Assembly: GCF_021202945.1 (NCBI RefSeq)
Contig: NZ_JAJOYR010000004.1
Span: forward strand, 50,282 to 105,739
Direction: 5' to 3'
DNA length: 55,458 bases
Source: Stenotrophomonas sp. SY1
GTDB lineage: Bacteria; Pseudomonadota; Gammaproteobacteria; Xanthomonadales; Xanthomonadaceae
A program made the position numbers and the translations under genes. Under the pieces are notes generated by a model, which was given only the letters and a program-made list of their open reading frames with translations, had not been told where the DNA came from and did no database searches. Shown one piece after another: positions 18,850 through 28,567 of the stretch; the first letter of the stretch is position 1, and each line of letters begins with the position of its first letter.

Positions 18850-19057
18850 CAGATGCAACACGAATGTTGTTGGCCGCCTGGGATTGCCGGGGAGTTGGCT
18901 CGAAACAGAGCAGCAGCATGTCGATTGCTGCTGTGGCAATCCACACCGGACGTGCATCTTGTGAGGAATGCTCCCGTCGAGCGGGAGGGGAGTTTCCCCG
19001 GTTTGCGGGCGCGCATTGTGCAAACGCGGTGACCTGATTTTTGGCAGGGCCTGAACG
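18850..19057 (+). ncRNA. gene-free stretch rich in hairpins; candidate structured RNA
   Basis: Between two terminators and next to the gacA-like gene lie four consecutive hairpins: CAACA-CGAA-TGTTG (18856-18869), CAGCAGCA/TGCTGCTG (18911-18933), CTCCCG/CGGGAG (18971-18987) and GGGGA/TCCCC (18987-18999). Plus-strand GGA occurs six times, the core of RsmA/CsrA sites. No convincing reading frame is present. A Gac-controlled small RNA is one explanation. I see no promoter or the Pseudomonas GacA palindrome upstream, so this remains a candidate. Confidence 0.3.
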
Positions 19058-19090
19058 ACAAACCCCGCACTCAGGGAGCGCGGGGTTTGT
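19058..19090. terminator. bidirectional terminator downstream of rne
   Basis: Perfect 11-bp stem ACAAACCCCGC / GCGGGGTTTGT with an 11-base loop. It is 54 bp past the rne stop for leftward transcription. T tracts are short on both sides. Confidence 0.75.
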
Positions 19091-19143
19091 CAGTTGACGG
19101 AAGCGGTCATCGACCGCCCGTCGTTCCGGGAATGGTGGCCGGG

Positions 19144-22100
19144 TCAGGCGTTGCGCGAATGACCTTCTTCCACTTCCTCCTGCTTGGCCACTGCTGCCGG
19201 CTCGGCAGTGGTGGTTTCAGCAGCGGCAGCCGGAGCCTGTTCCTTCGGCTCGTCATTGTTGACGACGGCTTCGTGGGCGAACAGCTGGCCATTCTCGGGA
19301 GCGGCAGGTGCCGGTGCGGCAACTTCAGCTTCGACAGCAACTTCTGCCGGTGCCGGTGCCGAAGGCTCGGCAACGACCGGTGCTTCCGCTGTGGGCGCTT
19401 CAACCGCCGGAGCAGCTTCGACGACGGCGGGGGCTTCAACAGTAACCACCGGCTCGGCCGCGATCGGTGCCGGAGTGGCGACTTCTGCCACGGCAGGGGC
19501 TTCGGCGACAACGGCTACCGGAGCGGGAGCAGCCGCAACAGGCGCTGCGGCCTGCTCCACGACCGGGGTCTCAGAGACGACTTCCGCCGGCTTGCTGTCA
19601 GCAACCACCACTGCCGGAGCCGGTTCCGCCGCAGCGGTGATCACCGGCTTGGCTTCTGCTTGGACCGGTGCGGCCACGGCAGCCGGATGTTCGATCCTGG
19701 TCTCGGCAGCCTTGACCGGGGCCGGGGCCGGAGCCGGAGCAGCAGCGCCAAGCTCGTCATCAAAGTCGAACTCGGGCTGGCTGCTGGCGGGCTTGTTGGC
19801 CGAGGCTTCGACAGCGTCACCATCGTCGAACTCTTCGATGCCTTCTTCGTCGTTGTTCAGCATTTCACCGGCGGCGGCGCCTTCGGCGTTGCCGCGACGA
19901 CGACGACGGCCGCCACGACGACCGCGACGACGACGGCTACCGGCTTCACCGTTGGCTTCATCGCCAGCGATTGCGACGCCGTTTTCATCGGTGGCGACGA
20001 CGGCCGTTTCAACGGCAGCTGCGGTGGGTGCGATGTTCTCGTTCGCCGGCAGCTTGTCCTTGGCCGGAGCCTCGGCAGCAGTGGTTGCTTCCACGGCGGC
20101 GGTAGCGACCGGGGCGGCAACGGCAGCGGCGGCAATCACCGGCTTGATCGTTTCAGCCTGCGGCTGACGTGCCGGCTTCTCGCTCAGCGGCTGGGCGGCC
20201 TTGTCGGTTTCCTGCTGCGGCTTGGGCTGCTTGGGCTGCTTCTGCTGCTTGGGTTGCTGCTGTTCGCCGCGAGGCTGCTTGCCCTGCTGAGGCTGAGGCT
20301 GGTCGCCGCGCTGCTTCTGCGGCTGCTGGGCATTGCCCTGCGGCTGCGGATTGTTGCCGCCCTGGCGACGGTCGTCACGGCGCTCATCGCGGCGCTGCTC
20401 TTCGCGACGGTTGTTGTTGCCGCCGCCGTTGCGTGCCTGCTGGCCGTTGTTGCCGCGGCCATCGCGACGCTGGTTGCGGTCGTTGCGGTTGCGGCCACCG
20501 TCCTGGCGCTGCGGCTGGGACGACTGCTCCGCCGGGGCCGATTCGCCACCGAAGATGCGCTTGAGCCAACCCATCACGCCGCCTGCTGCCGGAGCCGCAA
20601 CGGGGGCGACAGGTGCAGGAGCCGGTGCGGCTTCCTGCACTTCGCGCACCGGAGCCGGCTGGCTGTGCTTGACGTGGGTGACGGCCGGAGCCGGCGGAAT
20701 GTTCAGCTGTGCCTTGGTCAGGGCGTGCACCGGCAGCTTGCGCGGGGTGCCGCGCTGGTAGCTGGGCTTGCCCGACTCTTCACCCAGCTCGTTGTCGCGC
20801 AGACGCGTGACTTCGTAATGCGGGGTGTGCAGCTGCTCGTCGGCGACGATGATGATCGGGGCGTCGTGACGCGTTTCGATCTCACGCAGCGCGCTGCGCT
20901 TCTCGTTGAGCAGGTAATTGGCGATTTCCACCGGGGCCTGTACCAGCACCTGCCCGGTGTTCTCCTTCATGGCGTGCTCTTCGGCCACGCGGATGATCGA
21001 CAGCGACAGCGACTCGATGCTGCGCATGCGGCCCTGGCCGTCGCAGCGCGGGCACACGATCTGGCTGGACTCACCCAGGCTCGGACGCAGGCGCTGGCGG
21101 CTCATTTCCATCAGGCCGAAGCGCGAGATGCGGCCCAGCTGGACGCGGGCACGATCGTACTTCAGGGCGTTCTGCAGGCGGTTCTCGACTTCGCGCTGGT
21201 GCTTGTTCGAGGACATGTCGATGAAGTCGATGACCACCAGGCCGCCGAGGTCGCGCAGGCGCAACTGGCGGGCCACTTCCTCGGCCGCTTCCAGATTGGT
21301 CTGGAATGCGGTGTCTTCGATGTCGGTGCCCTTGGTGGCGCGGGCCGAGTTCACGTCGACGGCGGTCAGGGCTTCGGTCTGGTCAACCACGATCGAGCCG
21401 CCCGAGGGCAGGCGCACGTTGCGCTCGTAGATCGCCTCGATCTGCGATTCGATCTGGAAGCGGTTGAACAGCGGGATGTCGTCCTTGTAGTGCTTGAGCT
21501 TGCGCAGGGTCTGCGGCATCACCTGCTGCATGAACTCGCGGGCGGTCTCGTACAGCTCCTCGGTATCGACCAGGATCTCGCCGATGTCCGAGCGCAGGTA
21601 GTCACGCAGGGCGCGCACGATCAGGCGCGATTCCTGGTAGATCAGGAACGGGGCCGGCTTGGTCAGCGCGGCTTCGGCGATCGAGCGCCAGACTTGGAGC
21701 AGGTAGTCCAGATCCCACTGCAGCTCTTCGGCATCGCGGCCGACGCCGGCGGTGCGGATGATCACGCCCATGTCGTCGGGAATGTTGAGCTTGTCCAGTG
21801 CTTCCTTCAGGGCAGCCCGGTCTTCGCCCTCGATGCGACGCGAAACGCCGCCGGCGGAGGGCGAGTTCGGCATCAGCACCATGTAACGGCCGGCCAGCGA
21901 GATGAACGTGGTCAGGGCAGCGCCCTTGTTGCCACGCTCTTCCTTGTCCACCTGGACAACGATTTCCTGGCCTTCGCGCAGCAGCTCCTTGATGCTGGCC
22001 TTGTTCGGGTCAACGCCGCTCTGGAAGTAATCGCGGGAGATTTCCTTCAGCGGCAGGAAGCCGTGACGTTCGCCACCGTACTCGACAAAAGCGGCCTCGA

Positions 22101-22257
22101 GCGACGGCTCCAGGCGGGTGATGCGGCCCTTGTAGATGTTGGACTTTTTCTGTTCCTTCGACGGCTGTTCGATGTCGATGTCGTACAGGTTCTGCCCGTC
22201 GACGATGGCCACGCGCAGTTCTTCAGCCTGCGTGGCATTGATCAGCATTCGCTTCAT
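19144..22257 (-). CDS. rne: ribonuclease E
   Basis: 1037 residues. It is the endonuclease core of the RNA degradosome. [21 protein letters not shown] is the standard N-terminus; the S1 domain covers about 35-120. The catalytic Asp pair is in [13 protein letters not shown] and VVIDFIDM, and the Zn-link is CPRC (near 405). Beyond about residue 520 the protein is low-complexity, rich in Ala, Pro, Val and Glu, with an Arg/Asn/Gln-rich stretch and a basic block [15 protein letters not shown] that probably binds RNA. This tail is the scaffold region. rluC is divergent, as in E. coli. The ribosome site GAGGA lies in a hairpin. Confidence 0.96.
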   Translation of the reverse strand: MKRMLINATQAEELRVAIVDGQNLYDIDIEQPSKEQKKSNIYKGRITRLEPSLEAAFVEYGGERHGFLPLKEISRDYFQSGVDPNKASIKELLREGQEIVVQVDKEERGNKGAALTTFISLAGRYMVLMPNSPSAGGVSRRIEGEDRAALKEALDKLNIPDDMGVIIRTAGVGRDAEELQWDLDYLLQVWRSIAEAALTKPAPFLIYQESRLIVRALRDYLRSDIGEILVDTEELYETAREFMQQVMPQTLRKLKHYKDDIPLFNRFQIESQIEAIYERNVRLPSGGSIVVDQTEALTAVDVNSARATKGTDIEDTAFQTNLEAAEEVARQLRLRDLGGLVVIDFIDMSSNKHQREVENRLQNALKYDRARVQLGRISRFGLMEMSRQRLRPSLGESSQIVCPRCDGQGRMRSIESLSLSIIRVAEEHAMKENTGQVLVQAPVEIANYLLNEKRSALREIETRHDAPIIIVADEQLHTPHYEVTRLRDNELGEESGKPSYQRGTPRKLPVHALTKAQLNIPPAPAVTHVKHSQPAPVREVQEAAPAPAPVAPVAAPAAGGVMGWLKRIFGGESAPAEQSSQPQRQDGGRNRNDRNQRRDGRGNNGQQARNGGGNNNRREEQRRDERRDDRRQGGNNPQPQGNAQQPQKQRGDQPQPQQGKQPRGEQQQPKQQKQPKQPKPQQETDKAAQPLSEKPARQPQAETIKPVIAAAAVAAPVATAAVEATTAAEAPAKDKLPANENIAPTAAAVETAVVATDENGVAIAGDEANGEAGSRRRRGRRGGRRRRRGNAEGAAAGEMLNNDEEGIEEFDDGDAVEASANKPASSQPEFDFDDELGAAAPAPAPAPVKAAETRIEHPAAVAAPVQAEAKPVITAAAEPAPAVVVADSKPAEVVSETPVVEQAAAPVAAAPAPVAVVAEAPAVAEVATPAPIAAEPVVTVEAPAVVEAAPAVEAPTAEAPVVAEPSAPAPAEVAVEAEVAAPAPAAPENGQLFAHEAVVNNDEPKEQAPAAAAETTTAEPAAVAKQEEVEEGHSRNA

Positions 22258-22665
22258 TGTGCGTTCCTCGCGCGCTGCTACCGCGCGGAACGCCATGGGG
22301 TTTCGCCTCTGGACACGGGTCGCCGCCCATTCGCGCAGGCGCGGGTAGGGCGGTTTGGGTTTCCAGCGCTACGACACCACGGCAGGCCGCGGGAGCGCTT
22401 CTATTCTTGTTTTAGGTGTTTCAGGGCCGGCGGCCGATCCGGCCGTGGCCGGGCGTCGCACGGGACATAGGTTTCGTCCTACTCAGATGCCTTTTGGCAC
22501 CCGACGATGGCCGGGAGCGCCGACGAGCCGCTAACATGGCCGCCCCGGGGGCGGTGGCCGCGCACTGTGCCGGATCCGTAGGGAGCGGGGCTTCTGGCCC
22601 TGACCAACTTCCAACGAAATCAAACCCTTATATCGCGGCCCGAGTGTAGCAGAATAAATAGGCTG
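22258..22665. promoter_or_regulatory. 408-bp rne-rluC divergent intergenic region with an rne leader hairpin
   Basis: No gene is present. Directly upstream of the rne ATG, GCGTTCC (22261-22267) pairs with GGAACGC (22287-22293) and CGCG with CGCG inside it. This places the rne Shine-Dalgarno GAGGA in the stem. Further GC-rich palindromes occur around 22423-22455 (GGCCGGCGGCC.. / ..GGCCGTGGCC). RNase E autoregulates through structured 5' leaders in E. coli; a similar role here is inference. The rluC side (22600-22665) is AT-richer and should hold both promoters. Confidence 0.55.
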
Positions 22666-23637
22666 ATGACTGACTCCGATTACCGTGGAACACCGCCCGC
22701 CGCCAAGACCAGCGTGCGCATGATCAAGGTTCCCGAGGACCGTGCCGGGCAGCGCCTGGACAACTTCCTGCTGGGCCAGCTCAAGGGCGCCCCGCGCAGC
22801 CTTGTCTACAAGCTCGTGCGCAGCGGCCAGGTCCGTGTGAATGGGGGCCGGGCAAAGGCCGAACGCAAGCTGGAAGTGGGGGATGAGGTGCGGGTGCCGC
22901 CCGTCAATCTCAACGAGGTTGGAGAAAAGGTGGCGCCGCCGGCCAGCTTCCTGCAGCGGATGGAAGAAGCCATCGTGTTCGAGGATGCCAAGCTGCTGGT
23001 GATCAATAAGCCGTCCGGGGTGGCCAGCCATGGCGGCAGCGGCATCAGCCATGGCGCCATCGAGACCATGCGTGCGTTGCGTCCGAACCTGAATCTGGAG
23101 CTGGTGCACCGGCTGGACCGCGACACCTCCGGCCTGCTGATCATGGCCAAGAAGCGCTCGGCCCTGACCGAGTTGCAGGCGCTGATGCGTGAAGACCGTG
23201 GCGGCATCCAGAAGCGCTACCTGACCTTGCTGGTCGGCCGCATGCCTGACGGGGTGATGAGTGTGGATGCGCCGCTGCATGTGGGTCTGCGCCAGGGCGG
23301 CGAGCGTCATGTGCAGGTCAATCAGGCCGGCAAGGCATCGCTGAGCCATTTCCGCATGCTTGAACGGCGCGGTGGCCATTCATATTGCGAGGTGCGGATC
23401 GAAACCGGGCGCACCCACCAGATTCGCGTACACGCCCAGCACATCGGTCATGCCGTAGCTGGTGATGACAAGTATGGCGATCCTGCGGTCAACAAGCGGC
23501 TTCGTGAGCAGATCGGCCTGAAACGCCTGTTCCTGCATGCAGCATCGTTGGAGTTCGCACTGGATGCGGGCAAGACACCTTATCTATTGAATGCCCCGTT
23601 GGCGCCGGAGCTGGTCGAAGCGCTCGAGCGCCTTTGA
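22666..23637 (+). CDS. rluC: 23S rRNA pseudouridine synthase, RluC type
   Basis: 323 residues. An N-terminal S4 domain (about 28-85: RLDNFLLGQLKGAPRSLVYKLVRSGQVRVNG) precedes the RluA-family catalytic domain with HRLDRDTSG (148-156), where Asp151 is the catalytic residue, then RKR-type YLTLLVGR and TGRTHQIRVHA. RluC modifies U955, U2504 and U2580 in E. coli 23S rRNA. Divergence from rne reproduces the E. coli arrangement and supports RluC over RluD. Confidence 0.94.
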   Translation: MTDSDYRGTPPAAKTSVRMIKVPEDRAGQRLDNFLLGQLKGAPRSLVYKLVRSGQVRVNGGRAKAERKLEVGDEVRVPPVNLNEVGEKVAPPASFLQRMEEAIVFEDAKLLVINKPSGVASHGGSGISHGAIETMRALRPNLNLELVHRLDRDTSGLLIMAKKRSALTELQALMREDRGGIQKRYLTLLVGRMPDGVMSVDAPLHVGLRQGGERHVQVNQAGKASLSHFRMLERRGGHSYCEVRIETGRTHQIRVHAQHIGHAVAGDDKYGDPAVNKRLREQIGLKRLFLHAASLEFALDAGKTPYLLNAPLAPELVEALERL

Positions 23638-23764
23638 TCGACGGCGGGGTGGGGATTCGGGATGGGCGATTCGCAAGCCGGAGTGCTGCGAACGTCCAGG
23701 TTGTGGATTCAGCCTGCCTGAGCGCGCCGGCGAATCCTGAATACCGTGATCCCCTGCGCCTGCA

Positions 23765-24574
23765 TCACCACTTGAACAGCGCCAGGCTGACGGCGATCGT
23801 CGCCATGCCGATGACCAGGCCGTAGACGGTTTCATGGCCCCGGGCATAGCGCTTGGCTGCGGGAAGCAATTCGTCCAGGGCCAGGAACACCATGATGCCG
23901 GCGATCAGGCCGAACACGGCGCCGAAGGTCGAATGTGAAAGCGAGCCGGCCAAAGCGAAGTAGCCGATGGCTGCGCCGACCGGTTCAGCCAGCCCGGACA
24001 GCAGGCTGGCGCCAAAGGCATAGGACTTGCGGCCGGTAGCGAAATAGACCGGTACCGCAATGGCGATGCCCTCGGGAACATTGTGGATGGCAATGGCGAA
24101 GGCCAGCGGCAAGCCGATCGATGGGCTTTCCAGTGTCGCGAAGAAGGTCGCCAGCCCTTCAGGGAAGTTGTGGGCGGTGATTGCAACGGCGCTGAGCAGG
24201 CCGACACGGCGGATATGGCTGCGGTTCTGCTCGTGGAAGGCGGGGTCCTGCTTGTCCAGGGTTTCGTGTGGGTTCGGGACCAGGTGGTCGATCACCATCA
24301 CCAGCAGCACGCCGGCCAGGAACCAGATCGTGCCGTAGGTGAAGCCCAGTCGCTCGCCGTGGGCCAGGGTGAACGAGGCGATGGACTTGTTCAGGATCTC
24401 TGACAGCGACACATAAACCATGGCGCCGCCGGCAAAGGCGAGCCCGAATGCCAGCAGGCGCGGGTTCGGTCGTTTGGAGAACAGCACCAGCAGGCTGCCC
24501 ACGGCGGTGGCCAGCCCTGCGGCAAACGTCAATCCGAACGCGATCCAGAGGTTTTGGGTAGATATTTCGTACAT
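23765..24574 (-). CDS. zupT: ZIP-family divalent metal transporter ZupT
   Basis: 269 residues with about eight membrane spans. The two metal-site helices carry HNFPEGLATF (near 135) and HNVPEGIAIA (near 164), the ZupT signatures; a third site residue is in LAEPVGA. ZupT imports zinc and other divalent metals into the cytoplasm. A His-containing cytoplasmic loop (LVPNPHETLDKQDPAFHEQN) precedes span four. It ends in FKW. No metal regulator is adjacent. Confidence 0.94.
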   Translation of the reverse strand: MYEISTQNLWIAFGLTFAAGLATAVGSLLVLFSKRPNPRLLAFGLAFAGGAMVYVSLSEILNKSIASFTLAHGERLGFTYGTIWFLAGVLLVMVIDHLVPNPHETLDKQDPAFHEQNRSHIRRVGLLSAVAITAHNFPEGLATFFATLESPSIGLPLAFAIAIHNVPEGIAIAVPVYFATGRKSYAFGASLLSGLAEPVGAAIGYFALAGSLSHSTFGAVFGLIAGIMVFLALDELLPAAKRYARGHETVYGLVIGMATIAVSLALFKW

Positions 24575-24601
24575 GAAGTGGCGCCCGGGGCTGGTTTTGG
24601 A

Positions 24602-25018
24602 TCAACCGCCGCGACGCGCGCGCTCCTCGATGGCAAAGCATTCATCCGGCTTGGGCTGCGGCGGATTGAAGGTCACCGGCACCTGGATGGTGGTCGGCAC
24701 CGGCTGGCCGTTGCGGGTGGCGGCCTTGAACTTCCATTCGCGCACCCGGGCGGTGGCCGATTCATCGAGCTGAGTGTTGCCGCTGCTGGTGATCACGGTG
24801 ACGTTGGTGGGCTTGCCTTCGGCGCCAACCACCACGTTGAGCACGCTCTTGCCGCCAATGCCGGCGCAGGCCAGTTCCGGCGGGTACTCCGGCGGCGGAG
24901 TCTGCACGGCGACCACTTCGGTGGGCGCGACCACCGGTGCGGCCGGTTGATCGGAGGAGTTGCAGCCAGCCAGTGCGGCGGTTGCAGCGAAGGAGCCCAA
25001 CAGCAGGCGCAGTTTCAT
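24602..25018 (-). CDS. lipoprotein with a TonB-like C-terminal domain
   Basis: 138 residues. Signal sequence with lipobox LAGC (Cys19), a short Pro/Val-rich linker, then YPPELACAGIGGKSVLNVVVGAEGKPTNVTVITSSGNTQLDESATARVREWKF, which matches the fold pattern of TonB C-terminal domains (YP..a...gi.G.v.l.v.v...G). There is no membrane anchor, so it cannot transduce ExbB/ExbD energy like true TonB. Xanthomonadaceae carry several such lipoproteins. Its phhB neighbour is one base upstream, so they are co-transcribed. Confidence 0.82.
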   Translation of the reverse strand: MKLRLLLGSFAATAALAGCNSSDQPAAPVVAPTEVVAVQTPPPEYPPELACAGIGGKSVLNVVVGAEGKPTNVTVITSSGNTQLDESATARVREWKFKAATRNGQPVPTTIQVPVTFNPPQPKPDECFAIEERARRGG

Positions 25019-25019
25019 G

Positions 25020-25367
25020 TCATTGCTCCGTGAGTGCGGATGCCTTGGCGGCACAGATGAAGTCGTTTTCGCTCAGGCCGCCCACATCGTGGGTGGAGAA
25101 GCGGACCACGGCGCGGTCGTAGTGCACGCCCAGATCGGGGTGGTGATCCTCGGCATGGGCGATCCAGGCCAGCGCGTTCACGAAGGCCATGGTGCCGTAG
25201 TAGTTGTCGAAGCGGAATGTACGCACCAGGGCCTGGCCGTTCTCGGCCAGCTCCCAGTCGGACACCTGCGGCAGCAGCTCCGCCAATCGGGCCTGGCCCA
25301 GCCGGTGTTCGCTGCCCTTGCGGGGGATGCAGTGGGCTTGCGCCAGGGGAATCAGGTCAGGGGCCAT
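25020..25367 (-). CDS. phhB: pterin-4-alpha-carbinolamine dehydratase
   Basis: 115 residues. It dehydrates 4a-hydroxytetrahydrobiopterin-type carbinolamines, recycling the pterin cofactor of phenylalanine hydroxylase. The signature HAEDHHPDL (His71, His75, His76) is complete, with WIAHAE and [10 protein letters not shown] following. The start MAPDLIP has GGAGG five bases upstream; earlier ATGs extend into the nfuA promoter region. phhA is not in the window. Confidence 0.93.
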   Translation of the reverse strand: MAPDLIPLAQAHCIPRKGSEHRLGQARLAELLPQVSDWELAENGQALVRTFRFDNYYGTMAFVNALAWIAHAEDHHPDLGVHYDRAVVRFSTHDVGGLSENDFICAAKASALTEQ

Positions 25368-25457
25368 GGGAACCTCCATCAAGCAGGTGACTGAACAGTG
25401 GCGCGCGTGGAAGCAGTGTCCCATCAGCGGCAACCAAGACATGGCTAGAATACCCGC

Positions 25458-26051
25458 ATGATCCAGATATCAGATACCGCCCAAAGCTATTTCCGCAAGT
25501 TGATCGAACGTGAGGCCGTGCCCGGCATGGGCGTGCGCCTGAGCGCCGTTGATCCTGGCACGCCGCGCGCCGATGCGCGGCTGGAGTTCGCCGACCCGAG
25601 CGAGTTGCTCGGTGACGAGTGGGCGGTGGATTGCGATGGCTTCACCTTGTATGTCGCGGCCACGAGCGTGGGCTGGCTGGACGGTGCCGAGATCGATTTC
25701 GTCACCCAGGCCGCCGGTACCCAGCAGTTGACCATCAAGGCGCCGAAGATCAAGGGCGAAGCGCCCGGTGATGCGGCATCGATGGTCGAGCGCGTGCATT
25801 GGGTGGTCGAGAACGAGATCAACCCGCAGCTGGCCTCGCATGGCGGCCGGGTGGCAGTACAGGAAGTTTCCGCTGACGGTGTGGTGCTGCTGCGCTTCGG
25901 CGGCGGCTGCCACGGCTGTGGCATGGCCGACGTGACCTTGAAGCAGGGGATCGAGAAGACGTTGATGGGACGGGTGCCCGGCGTGACCGCCGTGCGCGAT
26001 GCTACTGACCATGACACCGGTCAGGCCCCGTATATCCCGCGCGCGGGTTGA
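25458..26051 (+). CDS. nfuA: Fe/S biogenesis protein NfuA
   Basis: 197 residues. The N-terminal degenerate A-type domain (1-95) is fused to a C-terminal Nfu domain (105-190) with the cluster-binding GGCHGCGM motif (Cys151, Cys154). It carries and donates 4Fe-4S clusters. The A-type domain lacks the three conserved cysteines, as in E. coli NfuA. The start [12 protein letters not shown] is normal. Confidence 0.95.
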   Translation: MIQISDTAQSYFRKLIEREAVPGMGVRLSAVDPGTPRADARLEFADPSELLGDEWAVDCDGFTLYVAATSVGWLDGAEIDFVTQAAGTQQLTIKAPKIKGEAPGDAASMVERVHWVVENEINPQLASHGGRVAVQEVSADGVVLLRFGGGCHGCGMADVTLKQGIEKTLMGRVPGVTAVRDATDHDTGQAPYIPRAG

Positions 26052-26066
26052 GCTGAAATCCGCCGC

Positions 26067-27914
26067 ATGCCGGTGACGCCAGTTACCGACTTTCTTGACC
26101 TGCTGGCCGCGCGCCGGCAGGCCAGCATTCTGCATGACCGTCGTACCGGCATGCCGTACAGCTGGAGCCACTGGGTGCGCACGCGCGCATCCATGGCGAT
26201 ATCGGCGTTTGCGCAAAGCGATGTTGCCCAGGTGATGGCCGCTAGGCCACAGCCGCCGCATGAGCGCGCGCCGCGAGCCAGGCCGTTCTGGCAGACGATG
26301 TTGCTGCTGGTCTGGCAAGGCGGCGATCCGCCGCCGCGTGATCAGCGCGCATTGCGCTGGTTTTCCGGGTTCATCAGCGCTGCGCTGCACCTTTTGTTCG
26401 CCCTGCTGTTGCTGTGGGTTGCGCTGGTGCGCAGCACGACGCCGGAGCAGAGTGCCGAAGACGGTGAGCGCGTACAGATCGAATACATCGGTCGTGGCAC
26501 GCCGGAGGAGCAGGGCGGTGGCGCGCCGCAGGCCCAAGGGCAGGAGCAGGCAGAAGCCGCCGCCGCTGCCGGCAATGCATCGGCCCAGGCCGGCGCCGAG
26601 GCGGCCAGTGCGAACGAAGCTGCCATCGAACAGCCCCAGGTCGAAGCTGTGGCCGAGTCGGCCGCAGCGGCAGCGGCAGCCAGCGCGGCGGAAGTGGCCG
26701 AAGCGGATGCCATGCCGGTTGATGCATCCAAGCCTTCCCCCGAACTGCCGACCGCGCAGCCGTTGCAGGTGACGCAGACCCAACAGCCGACCACGGAGTT
26801 CGTGCTGCCGCCGCCGACCGTGCGACCGCCCACGATGACGGTGCCGGCAGTGAATGCACCGCAGGTGGAAGTGCGTGAGCGCGTGGTCGAGACGGCGACG
26901 GACCGCCCCCGTGTGCTGCCATTGCCGCGTGTTCCGGCAACACCGCAGGCGCAGGTAAAGATGCCGGACGTGCAGGTGCGCGAGCGGCAGATTGAAACGA
27001 TGCCGCAGCAGCAGGTGACGATGGCCCAGGTGCGGCCACGCACGACGGACGTGCAGGTGACCGGCGCCGAGGTCCTGGTGCGCGAACGCCAGGTGGAGGC
27101 CGCACCACGGCAACCGGTGGCGATGGCGCAGGTGCGTTCGAACGAAGCGCGCAACGTGCAACTAAAGACGCCCGCCGTTGGTGTGCGTGAGCGGCAGATT
27201 CCTGCGGTTGCGGATGCTCCGGCCGCTGCGGCTGCTGCTGCGCCGACGGCAACGGCTGCGAAACCGGCCGGTGACAAGAGTGAGCGTGCGCAGGCAACGG
27301 CGCAGGGCAGTGCCGCGCAAGGGGCAGCTACGCAGGGAAGCAGTGCCGCGGGCACCCGCTCGACGCAGCCGGGCACCAGCCCAGGCGCCGGACCCAAGCC
27401 GCAGGATCGCAGCGGCGGTTGGGATGCGCCGGTCCGCTCGGATGATTGGGGTGCTTCGCAGCGGCAGGTTGCCGGCAGTGTGGGCGGGCAGTCGGAAAAC
27501 GGACGTGGACTGTTCAATGCGGACGGCAGCGTGCGCTTGGGTGGAAATGACGGCGGACAGGACAACACGCGCGGAGCGCCTGGTGGCGACGCCGATACCT
27601 GGACGCGCGACCGCATCGCTCAATCGGGCACCTGGCTCAAGCGCCCGCCCTACGAACACACGCCGACCTCGTTCGACAAATACTGGGTGCCCAACGAATC
27701 GTTGTTGGCCGAGTGGGTGCGCAAGGGCATCAAGAGCATCGAGATTCCGATTCCCGGCAGCAACAGCAAGATTTCCTGCGTGGTGTCGATGCTGCAATTT
27801 GGTGGCGGTTGTGGGTTGACCAATCCCAACATGCAGGAGCAACCGGCCCAAGCGCGACCGCCACCGGATATCCCGTTCAAGAAGGAATTGCAGGAAGACA
27901 ACGGCAGTCGATAG
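26067..27914 (+). CDS. transmembrane repetitive protein of unknown function
   Basis: 615 residues. A basic cytoplasmic N-terminus (1-95) precedes one membrane span (about 98-118, FISAALHLLFALLLLWVAL). A long Ala/Gln/Glu/Pro-rich segment follows, containing four units centred on VxVRERQxE at residues 270, 305, 339 and 374, a 34-35 residue period. A Gly/Ser-rich linker leads to a C-terminal domain from about 510 with YEHTPTSFDKYWVPNESLLAEWVRKGIKSIEIPIPG and two cysteines in KISCVVSMLQFGGGCG. The layout is TonB-like (anchor, extended periplasmic stalk, end domain), but I see no TonB motif. Proteins given this name occur in Xanthomonas. It follows nfuA by 15 bp. Confidence 0.75.
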   Translation: MPVTPVTDFLDLLAARRQASILHDRRTGMPYSWSHWVRTRASMAISAFAQSDVAQVMAARPQPPHERAPRARPFWQTMLLLVWQGGDPPPRDQRALRWFSGFISAALHLLFALLLLWVALVRSTTPEQSAEDGERVQIEYIGRGTPEEQGGGAPQAQGQEQAEAAAAAGNASAQAGAEAASANEAAIEQPQVEAVAESAAAAAAASAAEVAEADAMPVDASKPSPELPTAQPLQVTQTQQPTTEFVLPPPTVRPPTMTVPAVNAPQVEVRERVVETATDRPRVLPLPRVPATPQAQVKMPDVQVRERQIETMPQQQVTMAQVRPRTTDVQVTGAEVLVRERQVEAAPRQPVAMAQVRSNEARNVQLKTPAVGVRERQIPAVADAPAAAAAAAPTATAAKPAGDKSERAQATAQGSAAQGAATQGSSAAGTRSTQPGTSPGAGPKPQDRSGGWDAPVRSDDWGASQRQVAGSVGGQSENGRGLFNADGSVRLGGNDGGQDNTRGAPGGDADTWTRDRIAQSGTWLKRPPYEHTPTSFDKYWVPNESLLAEWVRKGIKSIEIPIPGSNSKISCVVSMLQFGGGCGLTNPNMQEQPAQARPPPDIPFKKELQEDNGSR

Positions 27915-28047
27915 GAGCGCCGTCGCGGCTGCGCAGGTTGGGAAGGCTGCCGCTTGGCCCGGAAGCGATGCTTCTTTCGCCTTGCGGACGAAGGCCGGCT
28001 TCATGCGCGGAGCGCCCCGCAGTTTCTCCTGTTGTATGAGAAGCAAA

Positions 28048-28078
28048 AAAGAAAGCCGCCCCAAGGGCGGCTTTCTTT
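28048..28078. terminator. bidirectional terminator between the repetitive protein gene and cytochrome c genes
   Basis: GAAAGCCGCCC-CAA-GGGCGGCTTTC stem with A tract on the left and TTTAT on the right. It serves the convergent transcripts ending at 27914 and 28097. The 130 bp before it hold no feature I can name. Confidence 0.88.
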
Positions 28079-28096
28079 ATGTGCATTACAAGCGAC

Positions 28097-28558
28097 TCAG
28101 TTAACGCCGTGCAGATCGCGCAGCTGGCTGGGACGCGAGCCGAAGTAGGCAGCCAGATCGGCAATTTCCTGGTCGGTCAGGCCGGCAGCCTGCGGGGTCA
28201 TCAGCATGTGGTCACGATCGCCGGAGCGATAGGCCTGCAGCGAATGAGCGAGATAGTCGCCGTACTGACCTCCCAGGCGCGGGTAGGTCGGATCGATCGG
28301 GTTGTTGCCATCGGCGCCGTGGCAGTCGATGCAGCTCTGTCCGGTCGCCTTGCCTTTGACGTTGGCGCGTTGCTCGCCGGCGGCGATACGTCCTTCCGGC
28401 AACCCTGCCGAGGAGCGCGAGCCATGCTCGCCACTGGCGTGGCCAGCATCGCCGGCGGATGTGTCAGCCGATTCCACCTGCGACTGCGAACAGGCTGCCA
28501 GTGCGAACATCGCCAGCAGGACGATGGACAAGCGCGTTGCGTGCGTTGCTTTCGACAT
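28097..28558 (-). CDS. c-type cytochrome, lipoprotein
   Basis: 153 residues. Signal sequence with lipobox LAAC (Cys23), a Gly/Ser/His-rich linker, then one heme-c site CIDCH (76-80). The likely distal Met is in DHMLMTPQAAGLTDQEI, before the class I C-terminal helix DLAAYFGS. It is probably a membrane-tethered electron carrier of the cytochrome c4/c5 type. Its partner cytochrome gene ends nine bases upstream, so they form one transcript. Confidence 0.9.
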   Translation of the reverse strand: MSKATHATRLSIVLLAMFALAACSQSQVESADTSAGDAGHASGEHGSRSSAGLPEGRIAAGEQRANVKGKATGQSCIDCHGADGNNPIDPTYPRLGGQYGDYLAHSLQAYRSGDRDHMLMTPQAAGLTDQEIADLAAYFGSRPSQLRDLHGVN

Positions 28559-28567
28559 GGACGATGC

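Noticed and set aside
18559..19023. Minus-strand frame of 154 codons over the gacA end and its downstream gap
   Set aside because: It runs through a strong terminator and into the gacA coding region; composition is not protein-like.
19087..22470. 1127-codon open frame antisense to rne
   Set aside because: It is the mirror of the low-complexity, GC-rich rne gene. Its product is a Gly/Ser/Arg/Leu-biased string with no domain, while rne on the other strand is unmistakable.
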